Below, piece after piece: positions 11,017-20,295 of a stretch of 37,266 nt of DNA. The notes below the pieces were generated by a model that had not been told where the DNA came from, searched no databases, and was given only the letters and a program-made list of their open reading frames with translations. Within the stretch, counting starts at the first letter, position 1, and the number at the start of each line of letters is the position of its first letter. The stretch is from Thermoplasmata archaeon (GTDB taxonomy: Archaea; Thermoplasmatota; Thermoplasmata; Lutacidiplasmatales; UBA184), in the NCBI GenBank assembly GCA_022749845.1, contig JAKIWX010000008.1, positions 1 to 37,266 on the forward strand, given 5' to 3'. Both the position numbers and the translations under genes were made by a program.

Positions 11017-11822
11017 AGTTCGCTCCCGTCCGCGAGGGCCTCCTCGCCGCGCCCGTACTGATCTACCTCTCCATCGGCGGGATGTTCGGGCTCACCTCCG
11101 CCACCCCGTTGCTCGCGGTAGGATTCCTGCTGGGCGCAGGGCCGATCGCGGGGCTCGCCTTTCGAGAGCGCGCCGCGGTGCTCTGGTGGCTCCCGCTCCT
11201 CGGCGGTTTTCTCGTGTTCCTGGGGGGCACGCTCGACGGCAACGGGCTACTCCCTCCTTGGGACGGGCTGTTCGCGGGGCTGCTCCTCGGGCTGCCGCTT
11301 GCGGCGCTCGCCGCGCTGCTGCGGCCCGTCGCAGAGAGCGCGCCCAACTTCCTCCTGCTCCTGTTCGCGCTCGTCGAGGGGCTCGGACTCCGGGCCGCGG
11401 GGGGCGGCTCCCCCTCGCAGCTCTCCGCAGGATTCCTCGACGTCTTCGCAAAGCAACTGGCGGGGCTCGGGGCCTGGGCCGGCGGAACGAGAGCGCCCGA
11501 GCTTCCTCTCTCGGCGGTCAACGACCCGCTCTTCCTCGGCCTCGCGTTGCTTGCGGTGGGAGGCGCCATCCTCGGATTCCTCCGCCTGCCGGTGGACGAG
11601 GGGGTGCCGAGGGCGGCGCGCGAGTTCGACCTTCTCCTCGTGGCGGGTGCGCTCGGTGCGGGGGCGGTCTTCGAGGCGGTCGCGCTCGGCGCTCCGACCT
11701 TCGCCCTCGTGGTGCTCGGGGCCGCGACGCTTGCGAGCGTGATCGGGCTCGTGCTCCTCCTCCGGGGAGTCCGCTTCCCGCGTCCCCGGGTCGCCGCATC
11801 GCCCGCAGCACGAGCGCCCTAG
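11013..11822 (+). CDS. polytopic membrane protein downstream of DUF58
   Basis: Multiple hydrophobic segments; ATG overlaps the DUF58 stop. Confidence 0.75.
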   Translation: MKFAPVREGLLAAPVLIYLSIGGMFGLTSATPLLAVGFLLGAGPIAGLAFRERAAVLWWLPLLGGFLVFLGGTLDGNGLLPPWDGLFAGLLLGLPLAALAALLRPVAESAPNFLLLLFALVEGLGLRAAGGGSPSQLSAGFLDVFAKQLAGLGAWAGGTRAPELPLSAVNDPLFLGLALLAVGGAILGFLRLPVDEGVPRAAREFDLLLVAGALGAGAVFEAVALGAPTFALVVLGAATLASVIGLVLLLRGVRFPRPRVAASPAARAP

Positions 11823-11858
11823 CGTCGGCGCGCGAGCGTCGGCTGGAGCTTCCCCGAC

Positions 11859-11868
11859 TAAATACGGG
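11859..11868 (+). promoter_or_regulatory. TATA box for antiporter gene
   Basis: 'taaatacggg', 36 nt upstream of ATG 11895. Confidence 0.55.
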
Positions 11869-11894
11869 AGCCGGCTCGCCTTCCGTCGTCGAGC

Positions 11895-13130
11895 ATGCCG
11901 GCGTTCGTCTCCACCGAGGCGTTCCAGTCGCTCCTGTTCATTTTCATCCTGCTCGCGTTCGCGGAGCTGTTCCGCACGATAGCCCAACGGTACGGCTTCC
12001 CGCCCGTCGTCGCCGAGGTGGTCGCCGGGATCGTGCTGAGCGCGTTCGCGCTCGGCGGGGTGCTCGACGGCCTGTTTCACACGGGCCTGTTCAACGTGAC
12101 CCCCTACGTGCTGCTGTTCGCCGACTTCTCGGTCATCCTCGTCATCTTCGCCGCCGGAGTGGAGGGGGGCTTCGCCTCGCTGCGCAACGCGGGATGGCAC
12201 GGCATCGCGGCCGCGCTGGGCGGTGGCCTCCTCTCCTTCCTGCTCACGGTGCTCACGATCTCCCGGTTCTACCCGTTCGAAACCGCGCTCCTCATCGGGG
12301 TGGCGGTCGGCCCGACCAGCACGGCGGTCGTTGCCTATCTGCTTCGCTCGGCGGAGGCCGCGGGCGGTGCGGGGGGACAGTTTCTCCTCGCCATCTCTGC
12401 CCTCGATGACGTGGCCGGGCTCATCCTCCTCTCGGTCGTTCTCACCGCCCTGGGGGGGAGCTTCAACCCGATCGCCGTCACGGGCGGGATCGCCTTCGCG
12501 ATCATCGCCTGGCTCGTCATCCTGTTCGCCTCGCTCATCGTGGTGCCGCGCCTGTTCCGTTTCCCGGCGTTCCGTCAGTCCCGCGAGATGCCGTTCCTCA
12601 TCCTGTTCATGCTCGTCGCGATCGTCGCTTCGCTCGGGTTCTCGGTCGTCGTGGGGGCGTTCATCGCGGGCCTCGCGCTCGCCGACTCCTTCAAGAGCTC
12701 CACCGCACGCCAGCTCGCCGACGCCCTGCTCGCGGTGTTCGGGCCGCTCTTCTTCGTGGTGATCGGCGTCCAGTTCAACATCGGTCTCCTCCTCAGCCCG
12801 AGGCTACTGCTCCTCGCGGGACTGCTCACCACAATCGCCATCCTCGGCAAGCTCCTCGGCGTCCTGCCGTTCGCGTACGCGAAGTTCGGGAGCGTGCGCG
12901 CGGCGCTCCCCATCGCGGTGGGGGCGATGCCGCGCGGGGAGATCGGGCTCATCGTGGGCACGATCGGGGTCTCGCTCGGGCTGTTCAACTCGACCATCTT
13001 CGGCGCGATCGTACTCATGTCCCTCGTGACTACGCTCGTCGGCGGCTACCTCTTCCCCTACCTGGTGAGCGAGAGCTCTCCGCTCGTCGCCGCCGAACCA
13101 CCCGCGGACGGGCTAGCCGCGTCGCGGTAG
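11895..13130 (+). CDS. cation:proton antiporter (CPA2/Kef-type)
   Basis: 'FPPVVAEVVAGIVLS', 'FAAGVEG', 'VGPTSTAVVAYLL', 'SALDDVAGLILLSVV', 'GAMPRGEIGLIVGTIG'. Confidence 0.92.
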   Translation: MPAFVSTEAFQSLLFIFILLAFAELFRTIAQRYGFPPVVAEVVAGIVLSAFALGGVLDGLFHTGLFNVTPYVLLFADFSVILVIFAAGVEGGFASLRNAGWHGIAAALGGGLLSFLLTVLTISRFYPFETALLIGVAVGPTSTAVVAYLLRSAEAAGGAGGQFLLAISALDDVAGLILLSVVLTALGGSFNPIAVTGGIAFAIIAWLVILFASLIVVPRLFRFPAFRQSREMPFLILFMLVAIVASLGFSVVVGAFIAGLALADSFKSSTARQLADALLAVFGPLFFVVIGVQFNIGLLLSPRLLLLAGLLTTIAILGKLLGVLPFAYAKFGSVRAALPIAVGAMPRGEIGLIVGTIGVSLGLFNSTIFGAIVLMSLVTTLVGGYLFPYLVSESSPLVAAEPPADGLAASR

Positions 13131-13132
13131 CG

Positions 13133-14401
13133 CTACGGCGGGCCGTCCGAGAGGCGCACCGCCCGCGCCGGCAGGCGGCGGGTCGAGAGGTCGGTCCGGG
13201 GGGCCGCGCTCGACCAGCGCAGCGCTCGCACGGCGGTCTCCGGTGCGATCCCGACCGCCACGGCGAACGAGCCGAGCAGCAGGAACTGGAGCCCCCAGCG
13301 GGCGAACAGCGCGATCGGGAGGAGCGCCGGTGGGGCGACGGCTCCCCAGCTCGCCGGCAGCCCCGCGAACCCCAGCAGCTCGTTCCCGAGTCCCCCTCCT
13401 CCTGCGCCGTCGAGCGGTGGGGGCAGCCACGTGAGGAGGGCGAGCCCGCCCGCCAGCAGGCTGCCGCGCAACACCGTGCCTAGCGCGGTGCGCTCCAGCC
13501 GTCTCCAGGCCGCAAGGGTCTCGACGGGGAAGAGGGCGAGGAGAACGGCGAGGAGGCCGGGTCCGAAATGGAGGAAGGCCAACGAAACCCCACGGGAGGC
13601 AGCGGTCGCTCCGTGCGGGTTGGTGAACCAGCTCGGAAGCGCGGCGAGCGACCAGGTAACCCCCGCCACGACGAGGCAGACCCGAAGGAGCCCGCTTGCG
13701 GCCCCGCGGGCGCCAAGCTGAGTGGGCCTCGGACTCGACGGCGCGGACCCGGCTTCGCCGTCCGGCCCGCGGAAGAGGACCCCGTAGATGGCGACGAGCT
13801 GCTCCTGCGCGAGGAGGGCGACGAAGATCACGCTCACCTGGAAGACGCCGAGGTACCAGGCGTTCGCGAGGGCGGCGCTCGCCGTCGTGCCCGTCGACTG
13901 GGCGGCAAGGCCGATGCCGGCGGTGGCCGCCGCGGTCGTCGAGCAGCACGCTCCGAGGGTGAGGAGCGCCAGCAGGGCCGGAGTAAGCCCGGCCGCCGAG
14001 CCGACGGCGGTGGGGAGGTGAACCGCGGTCCTCCGTTCGCGCCAGAGCCGGACGATGAGGAGCGCGGCGAGCGCCATCCCGAGCCCGACCCCCGCGGCGC
14101 TGAGGGTCATGAGGATGCCGGAGGTCATCGGGAGCGCGAGCTCGAAGTTGGGTCCCCCCGCGAGGATGGCGGGGTACATCCAGGAAGGACCCGGGCCGGA
14201 CGGGTAGACGTAGAGAAACCAGCCGCCACGAACGGCATGGGACGGGAAATAGAGCATGCGTCCGACCACCATCGCCCCCGCGGCGTAGAGGAGGCTGATC
14301 GCGCCGACGAGCAGCCGCCACGGCAGCGGCGCGAGGAGCGACCGCGTTCGCTGCAGGGTGAGGAGCGCCCAGAGTCTGGCCCGCCCAGAGGTCGTCCGCA
14401 T
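13133..14401 (-). CDS. polytopic membrane protein, unknown function
   Basis: ORF 13133..14452. ATG 14401 is preferred because minus-strand TATA-like 'cgtataagcc' lies between 14452 and 14401. Many TM segments, 'LTLGACCSTTAAATAG' motif. Confidence 0.75.
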   Translation of the reverse strand: MRTTSGRARLWALLTLQRTRSLLAPLPWRLLVGAISLLYAAGAMVVGRMLYFPSHAVRGGWFLYVYPSGPGPSWMYPAILAGGPNFELALPMTSGILMTLSAAGVGLGMALAALLIVRLWRERRTAVHLPTAVGSAAGLTPALLALLTLGACCSTTAAATAGIGLAAQSTGTTASAALANAWYLGVFQVSVIFVALLAQEQLVAIYGVLFRGPDGEAGSAPSSPRPTQLGARGAASGLLRVCLVVAGVTWSLAALPSWFTNPHGATAASRGVSLAFLHFGPGLLAVLLALFPVETLAAWRRLERTALGTVLRGSLLAGGLALLTWLPPPLDGAGGGGLGNELLGFAGLPASWGAVAPPALLPIALFARWGLQFLLLGSFAVAVGIAPETAVRALRWSSAAPRTDLSTRRLPARAVRLSDGPP

Positions 14402-14591
14402 TCCGGCCGGGAGCGACCGGTGCCTCGGCTTATACGGCCGGAGTATGGACACAGGTTCGCGGAATACCCAGGGGAGTCGAACGCGCTCCTCGACGTGCGC
14501 GTGGTCCGGAAGGCGCGAGCGTGCGCTCCGATTCCGAGGTCCCTATCGCAATAACACTGCCCATAAGAAGCCCGGTCCGATTCGACGGCCG

Positions 14592-15305
14592 ATGGCGGAA
14601 GGGACAGCGGAATCGGCAGCGGGCTCCTCCAGCGACCCCGCCGATCGCTCGGGGGAGGCACGGGTGCCGGCCGCCCGGTCGCCAGAGCCGGGGAGAGGTT
14701 TCCTCCCGTTCGCGGTCCTCGCCGTGGTCACCTTCTTCGTCACGTGGTTCGTGTTTGCGACCATCACGGGGGTCCCCGTGGGGATCGGCCGGCCCCCGAC
14801 CTCGAGCTCCCCCTCGGGCACCCCGACGACCGGCGTCGTGCTCAGCATCAACAATCCCTTCGACAAGGTGAACAACGGGAGCGCGGACAACTTCGCTCCG
14901 GCCAACTTCTCCGTCCCAGCGCACACGCTGTTGGAGTTCACGCTGCTCGACTTCGACACTGGACAGAATCCGGTGACCCCGGCGGAAGCGACCGTTAGCG
15001 GCACCGTGGGGAACTGCATCTATCTGAACTCCACCCCCAATGCGCTGGGCACGTGCGTCCACACGGTACCCACGGGATTCGTCGTCCACACGTTCTCCTT
15101 CGAGTCGGCCGCGTACGCAGGATTCAACGTACCGATCCCCTCCGCCGTCGATTCGCCGACCGGGGGCATCGGAACGAGCGTGACCTTCTTCGCCTACTTC
15201 AACCAGACCGGCTCCTACACCTGGAACTGCCTCGCGCCGTGCGACACGTTCTCCATGGCGACGAGTGGGTTCATGACCGGGACGATGACCGTCGTCGCCT
15301 CGTGA
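14592..15305 (+). CDS. cupredoxin-domain membrane protein, CoxII-like
   Basis: N-terminal TM anchor; 'VVHTFSFESAAYAGFNVPIP...TSVTFFAYFNQTGSYTWNCLAPCDTFSM...MTGTMTVV'; TATA-like 'cccataag' about 30 nt upstream. Confidence 0.78.
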   Translation: MAEGTAESAAGSSSDPADRSGEARVPAARSPEPGRGFLPFAVLAVVTFFVTWFVFATITGVPVGIGRPPTSSSPSGTPTTGVVLSINNPFDKVNNGSADNFAPANFSVPAHTLLEFTLLDFDTGQNPVTPAEATVSGTVGNCIYLNSTPNALGTCVHTVPTGFVVHTFSFESAAYAGFNVPIPSAVDSPTGGIGTSVTFFAYFNQTGSYTWNCLAPCDTFSMATSGFMTGTMTVVAS

Positions 15306-15308
15306 CCC

Positions 15309-15782
15309 ATGGCGAACCGGCCCGAGACCCGGGCTTGGGCTAACGGCAGCAACGCTCGAAGGTGGAGAGCGGCCCTCTTCGCGACGCTGCTCCTGGCGGG
15401 CTTCGCGGCGGCGGCCGGGAGCACCTTCGCGCCAGCCGCGTCGCACGCCGCGCACCTGGGGCCGGTGACGGCAGCGCAGAACGGCTCGGCCAGCGGGAGC
15501 TCCTCGGGCTCCGCCGCCTCCCTCTGTCCCTCGGGAGGCCCGGTGATCCTCGGGATCGAATGGAACTGCGTCGCGGTGCTGAACCTCTCCGAGGTGGCCA
15601 TCCTGCTCGCCGGGATCGGGATTATCGCCTACGTGTTCCGGGGGGACGATGAGGCGGAACTCCCGGGCGAAGCGACCGAGGTGCCGGTCACCGCCGAGGA
15701 GTGGGAGGTCTACCGCGAGTCCCGGCGACGCGGGCTCCCGTACCGTCCTCCGCCTACCACCGAAAGGCCGGAGGAACGGTGA
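15309..15782 (+). CDS. small membrane protein in Rieske/cytochrome b cluster
   Basis: Signal-like N-terminus and TM 'LSEVAILLAGIGIIAYVF'; tightly packed between cupredoxin and Rieske genes. Confidence 0.7.
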   Translation: MANRPETRAWANGSNARRWRAALFATLLLAGFAAAAGSTFAPAASHAAHLGPVTAAQNGSASGSSSGSAASLCPSGGPVILGIEWNCVAVLNLSEVAILLAGIGIIAYVFRGDDEAELPGEATEVPVTAEEWEVYRESRRRGLPYRPPPTTERPEER

Positions 15783-16603
15783 CGGAGCTCGCCGGAGGTC
15801 TTCCCCGCTCGGTCGACTGCGCGACCTGCCCGGCGATCGGGCCGGGCTTCTATCGCCTCGCGCAGGAGGGTTCGGGCCGGTTCGCCCCGGGCGTCCTTCG
15901 GCGCATCGACGCGACCCCCGTCCCCTCCCCTGAGGAGGTCGACGAAGCGAAGCGCAGCACGCTCAAGCTCGCGCTCATCGGAGGAGTGCTCGCTCTCGGC
16001 GGCGCCGGAGTCGCAAGCTTCCTTCGTTTTGCCGTGCCTCCGCCCGCGGGTGCGGCGTCGTACCCCAAGGTCCAGCTCCTGTACGACGACGGCACACCCG
16101 TGCTCGCCTCGAAGTACCGCCATCCGTCGACCTCCACGGACCTCATCGTGTTCAACTACCCGCTCGACAACGAGCCGAATCTCCTGCTGAACCTTCCCTC
16201 CGCCGCCCCGGGAGGGGTCGGGCCGAGCCAGTCGCTCATCGCGTTCTCGGCGGTCTGCCAGCACCTCGGTTGCGCCCCCCCGTTCATCTCCTACTACCCG
16301 CCCGGGGCCTGCGGCTCCTTCAACGGTGGGCAGGCGTTCATCCACTGCGTCTGCCACGGTTCCACCTTCAATCCGGCCGTGCAGGCTCCCGGCGGCGGGG
16401 CGGCGATCCTCACCGGACCGACGCAGGCTCCCCTCCCGCAGGTGCTGCTCTTTTGGGATCCGTCCACCGACGAGCTGTTCGCGGTGGGCGCCACGGGGCC
16501 CGCCGTGAAGGGTCACTCGAGCACCCTCGTCGGCGGGAACGTCGTCGCTTCGCCCGTCCAGACCCAGGCCCCCCAGAGCCCGACGCAGCAGTGCCCGGTG
16601 TGA
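15779..16603 (+). CDS. Rieske [2Fe-2S] protein
   Basis: GTG 15779 overlaps the upstream TGA; TM anchor; 'CQHLGC...HCVCHGSTFNP' Rieske ligands. Confidence 0.93.
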   Translation: MTELAGGLPRSVDCATCPAIGPGFYRLAQEGSGRFAPGVLRRIDATPVPSPEEVDEAKRSTLKLALIGGVLALGGAGVASFLRFAVPPPAGAASYPKVQLLYDDGTPVLASKYRHPSTSTDLIVFNYPLDNEPNLLLNLPSAAPGGVGPSQSLIAFSAVCQHLGCAPPFISYYPPGACGSFNGGQAFIHCVCHGSTFNPAVQAPGGGAAILTGPTQAPLPQVLLFWDPSTDELFAVGATGPAVKGHSSTLVGGNVVASPVQTQAPQSPTQQCPV

Positions 16604-16604
16604 C

Positions 16605-18227
16605 ATGGCAAGCGCGAGCGCCGACGAGGGGAACGGACCGGCGAGCCCGCCTACGCGGCGCGGGCGGGTGTGGCCGGGCCTCTACAACCGGAGCCTGAAC
16701 TACCTCTGGGATTACCTCGAGAGCCGCACCCACATCTCGAAGTGGCCGTACCGCCCCCAGCCGGAGTTCAGCTTCAATCCGTCGTACTGGACGGGGGCGT
16801 TCGTCGCGGTCGCCTTCATGCTCCAGGTCCTGACGGGCATGCTGCTCCTCTTCTACTACAACCCGTCGACCGCCGCCACCTCGACCGGCGGCCCGCCCCA
16901 AGCCTGGGCGTCCACGCAATACATCATCCAGACGACCCCGTTCGGCTGGCTCCTCCTGAGCAGCCACCTGTACGGGGCGTACGCCGTGATCCTGCTCGCC
17001 TTCGTCCACTTCTACCGGGGATTCTACACGGGCGTCTACAAGCGCCCGCGGGAGCTTTCCTGGATGCTCGGCACGGTGCTCCTCATCGGCATGCTCGGGA
17101 TGGGATTCACGGGCTACCTCCTTCCGTACACCGCGCTCTCCGTCGGGGCGACCGACGTCGGCCTCGCGCTGGTGGGCTCCGTCCCCGTGCTGGGCCCGAT
17201 ACTCACGCCGCTCCTCGAGGGGAACGGGACCTACCAGGGGCTCCTGTCCCGGGTGTTCGCGCTCCACGTCGTCCTGATCCCGCTCGTCCTTCTCACCCTG
17301 CTCTACGTACATGTTACCCTCTTCGAGTCGCACGGGATCGGGCCGCGGGCGAGCAGCGACCCCCGGGCGAAACGCGTGCTAACTCCGGCGGACGACCGGA
17401 AGCTCGGGAGTTGGTTCCCGCGGGTGTTCCTCTACATGATGAAGTGGGGGCTCGTCTACGTCGGGGCGCTCCTCGTCATCTCCTCCGCGTTCCTCGTCGC
17501 CCTGCCCGCAGCCTTCGGCTCGCAGAACCAGGGCGGGGCCTCCCCCGAGCCCGACTGGTACTTCCTGTGGCTGTACAAGGTGGCGGACTTCCAGTACGTC
17601 ACCCCCACGGTCGCCGTCCTCCTCGTAGGGCTCCTCGCGGCGTTCGTCCTGCTCCTTCCCTGGATCGAGGCGGTCGTGGGCCGGGCGGTCCCCCGGCTCC
17701 ACAATCTCCGTACCCACCCGCGCGACCGGCCCTTTGCCCTCTTCACCGCGACGTACCTGCTCTCCTTCTTCGCGCTCATGACCGTCTGGGGCGGCGTCAT
17801 GCCCGGAACGACCATTCCGGCGCGGATGTACGGGTCGTACCTCGGCACCCTCGCGCTCGTCGATGGCCTCGTCATCGCCTTCTTCTACCTGCGCTACCGC
17901 AGGAAATACCTCGCTCGGCTCCGGGCCGCAGCGGGGCTCGCGACCTCCGCTCCGCCGCGCCCCGCTCCGCTCGCGCGGCCCAGCACCGCGCCGGCCGCTC
18001 GCCCCGTCCCCCTCCGATTCTGGGACGGCTCAAACGCAATGGTCGTGATGACCCTCTCCGGACTCCTCCTCCCACTCGCCTTCATCCTCGACCAGAGGGT
18101 GTACGTAGGCGCCGGCAACGAGGAGGCGTTTGGGATTGCGACGGCGGTGATGGCCTTCGCGCTCGCCGGGATGGTGCACGTGACCGAGCGAGCCCTCTTC
18201 CGGCGGCGCATGCTCACGCTCGCCTGA
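16605..18227 (+). CDS. cytochrome b / b6-type subunit of bc complex
   Basis: Haem-ligand pairs HLYGAYAVILLAFVH (H-X13-H) and HVVLIPLVLLTLLYVH (H-X14-H); Qo motif 'PDWY'. Confidence 0.95.
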   Translation: MASASADEGNGPASPPTRRGRVWPGLYNRSLNYLWDYLESRTHISKWPYRPQPEFSFNPSYWTGAFVAVAFMLQVLTGMLLLFYYNPSTAATSTGGPPQAWASTQYIIQTTPFGWLLLSSHLYGAYAVILLAFVHFYRGFYTGVYKRPRELSWMLGTVLLIGMLGMGFTGYLLPYTALSVGATDVGLALVGSVPVLGPILTPLLEGNGTYQGLLSRVFALHVVLIPLVLLTLLYVHVTLFESHGIGPRASSDPRAKRVLTPADDRKLGSWFPRVFLYMMKWGLVYVGALLVISSAFLVALPAAFGSQNQGGASPEPDWYFLWLYKVADFQYVTPTVAVLLVGLLAAFVLLLPWIEAVVGRAVPRLHNLRTHPRDRPFALFTATYLLSFFALMTVWGGVMPGTTIPARMYGSYLGTLALVDGLVIAFFYLRYRRKYLARLRAAAGLATSAPPRPAPLARPSTAPAARPVPLRFWDGSNAMVVMTLSGLLLPLAFILDQRVYVGAGNEEAFGIATAVMAFALAGMVHVTERALFRRRMLTLA

Positions 18228-18333
18228 GCGCCCCGGGGATTCGACGACCTCCCGGGACGGAGGACCGCCGTGAGAAGGCGGGACCCGCACCGTGCGTCGT
18301 GCCCGGCGCGCCTAGGAGTCGGTGAGAAGGGAG

Positions 18334-18407
18334 TGCGGGCACCGGGATTTGAACCCGAGTTATAGACTTGGCAAGCCTATGTGATAACCAGACTACACTA
18401 TGCCCGC
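18334..18407 (-). tRNA. tRNA-Gly(GCC)
   Basis: Minus strand GCGGGCATAGTGTAGTCTGGTTATCACATAGGCTTGCCAAGTCTATAACTCGGGTTCAAATCCCGGTGCCCGCA folds as a cloverleaf; anticodon GCC; CCA not encoded; TATA-like 'ctttaaacc' upstream. Confidence 0.96.
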
Positions 18408-18778
18408 GCCAGTCGGCGAAGACCCATCCGCGTCCGCTGAATTGAGGGAGGGTTTAAAGACCACCGCCCGCGGCGCCCGTGTCTCGGTCCCGAGCGAGTT
18501 CGCGCCTCCGCTCCGGGGAGCCGCTCAACATTGCGCGTGCTTCCCCAGGTGAGTAAGGGGACGGGCGGTTCTCCCCTGCGAAGCCGGGCCGGCGCTCTCG
18601 AATTCTGCCCGGCGGTAGCCGCCCGTGCTGCGGAGCGGCGCACTCCGTCCGCAAACCCTCATACCACGGTCGGCCGTCCGTCCTCCGGGAGAGTCTCACG
18701 AGAGAAGAGCGCGCGATCGGACCCGCAGGGAACGCCTCCGGCGGCTCGTCGAGCTCCGACACCGGGGATGCCGTCCTC

Positions 18779-19111
18779 GTGGCGCTCGGAGATCCCCCGA
18801 GCCGACAGATCCTCCTCGAGCTCGTAGCGCGGGAGCAGGATGTGCACTCCCTCGTGATCCGGACGGGTCTCCCGCAGAGCTCGGTGTACCGCAAGCTCAA
18901 GGAGCTCGAGGCGAACGAACTCGTCCGGGTCAGCCGCTACGCCTTCACCGAGGAAGGGAGGAAGGTCGAGGTGTACCGTAGCCGGCTTCGCGAGGTCCGG
19001 ATCGAGCTGAGGAGCGGCGGCCTCAAGGTCGAGGTCATTCCCGCGGAGGACTCCGCCTATCGGCTCGGCCGGATGTGGGAACAGCTCCGGGGAGTGGAGG
19101 CCGTCGAATGA
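18779..19111 (+). CDS. winged helix-turn-helix transcriptional regulator
   Basis: 'ALGDPPSRQILLELVAREQDVHSLVIRTGLPQSSVYRKLKELEANELVRVSRYAFTEEGRKVEVYRS' ArsR-like wHTH. Confidence 0.85.
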   Translation: MALGDPPSRQILLELVAREQDVHSLVIRTGLPQSSVYRKLKELEANELVRVSRYAFTEEGRKVEVYRSRLREVRIELRSGGLKVEVIPAEDSAYRLGRMWEQLRGVEAVE

Positions 19112-19389
19112 TCGATTCTCTCACGGCCCTTCGGGGACTCGAGGGGTTGATCCTCGTCGTCGGATCGGTCATCGCCGTCCAGAGCTTCCGCGCCTACCTC
19201 CGGACGCGCGAGGCCTCGCTCGTCTACCTTGGCCTAGGGTTCCTTCTCATCTCCCTCGCGGCCGGCTCCGCGGGGGTCCTCTACGAGCTCGTCACCCACG
19301 ACCTCCTCACGGCCTGGATCGCCAGCTCGGCGTTCGACGCCGCGGGGTTCCTCGTCATCCTCTACTCGATTCATCGCAAGGCCGCGTAG
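19108..19389 (+). CDS. small membrane protein (DUF7521-like), HTH-coupled
   Basis: ATG 19108 overlaps the regulator stop; three hydrophobic segments. Confidence 0.7.
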   Translation: MIDSLTALRGLEGLILVVGSVIAVQSFRAYLRTREASLVYLGLGFLLISLAAGSAGVLYELVTHDLLTAWIASSAFDAAGFLVILYSIHRKAA

Positions 19390-19453
19390 CGCGGACCACC
19401 GGACGCTCCCACCTCCACTCGCGCGGAGCCGCAGCCGTTGGAATGCGGGCTTG

Positions 19454-20278
19454 TCACTGGCAGGTGTAGCCGCCGTCGATGACGAGCTCAGAGCCGGTCA
19501 TGAACGAGGAGGCATCCGAGAGGAGGAACACCACGCCGCTCGCGATCTCCTCCGCCGTGCCCACGCGTCCCATCGGGTGAAGGCGGCGCAGCTGGTCGTA
19601 CACCGCGGCGGGGTCGCCGAGCGACTTCGCGTAGTTCTGCACCATGGGCGTGTCGATGAATCCGGGATGGACCGAATTCACCCGGATCCCCTCCTTCGCG
19701 TACAGGAGGGCGTCGGTCTTGGTCATGAGCCGGACCGCGCCCTTGCTTGCGTGGTAGGGCGGGACGTCGGGCGCGCTCACGAGCCCGTAGATCGAGGAGA
19801 GGTTCACAATCGACCCCGAGCGGTTGGGGAGCATCTGCCGGAGGGCGTACTTGGTGCAGAAGAACACTCCCTTGAGGTTCACGCTCAGCACGCGGTCCCA
19901 GTCCGCCTCCTCGAGCTCGTGCGTCGGGCGGTTCGCGCCGGCGATTCCGGCGTTGTTGACGAGCCCGTAGAGCGGGCCGAGCTGCGTCTGGACGAGCGCG
20001 AAGGCATCCCGCACGTTCGTCTCTTGCGCGACATCGAGTCGGTAGAACTTCGCTTCGCCGCCCGCGCGCACGATCTCGCTCACGGTCCGTTCGCCCTCCG
20101 CTTCCGCGATATCGCAGACGGCGACCTTCGCGCCCCCCCGGGCGGCCAGGACCGCGCACGCCCGGCCGATCCCCATCGCGGCGCCCGTGACGGCAACGAC
20201 TCGCCCTTCGAGCTGCCGGGGTCCCTGGCCCAAGGGGGGCCGGCCGAGCCGTCCCTCGGACTCCTGCTTCGGGCTCAT
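19454..20278 (-). CDS. SDR-family oxidoreductase
   Basis: 'VVAVTGAAMGIGRACAV', 'LVNNAGIAG', 'YHASKGAVRLMTK' (YxxxK), C-terminal 'GSELVIDGGYTCQ'; ATG 20278 inside a longer open frame. Confidence 0.95.
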   Translation of the reverse strand: MSPKQESEGRLGRPPLGQGPRQLEGRVVAVTGAAMGIGRACAVLAARGGAKVAVCDIAEAEGERTVSEIVRAGGEAKFYRLDVAQETNVRDAFALVQTQLGPLYGLVNNAGIAGANRPTHELEEADWDRVLSVNLKGVFFCTKYALRQMLPNRSGSIVNLSSIYGLVSAPDVPPYHASKGAVRLMTKTDALLYAKEGIRVNSVHPGFIDTPMVQNYAKSLGDPAAVYDQLRRLHPMGRVGTAEEIASGVVFLLSDASSFMTGSELVIDGGYTCQ

Positions 20279-20295
20279 CGTTCCCGTCTCCCCGC

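Noticed and set aside
11247-12200. 317-aa minus-strand ORF opposite the membrane protein and antiporter
   Set aside because: Highly charged antisense artefact spanning two real plus-strand genes.
13568-14554. 328-aa plus-strand ORF antisense to the 13133-14401 membrane protein
   Set aside because: Charged, low-complexity Arg/Gly/Glu-rich translation typical of antisense frames in high-GC DNA; the minus-strand frame gives coherent TM segments.
16410-17333. 307-aa minus-strand ORF opposite Rieske/cytochrome b
   Set aside because: Antisense of confidently identified genes; Glu/Arg/Gly-rich with no recognisable domain.
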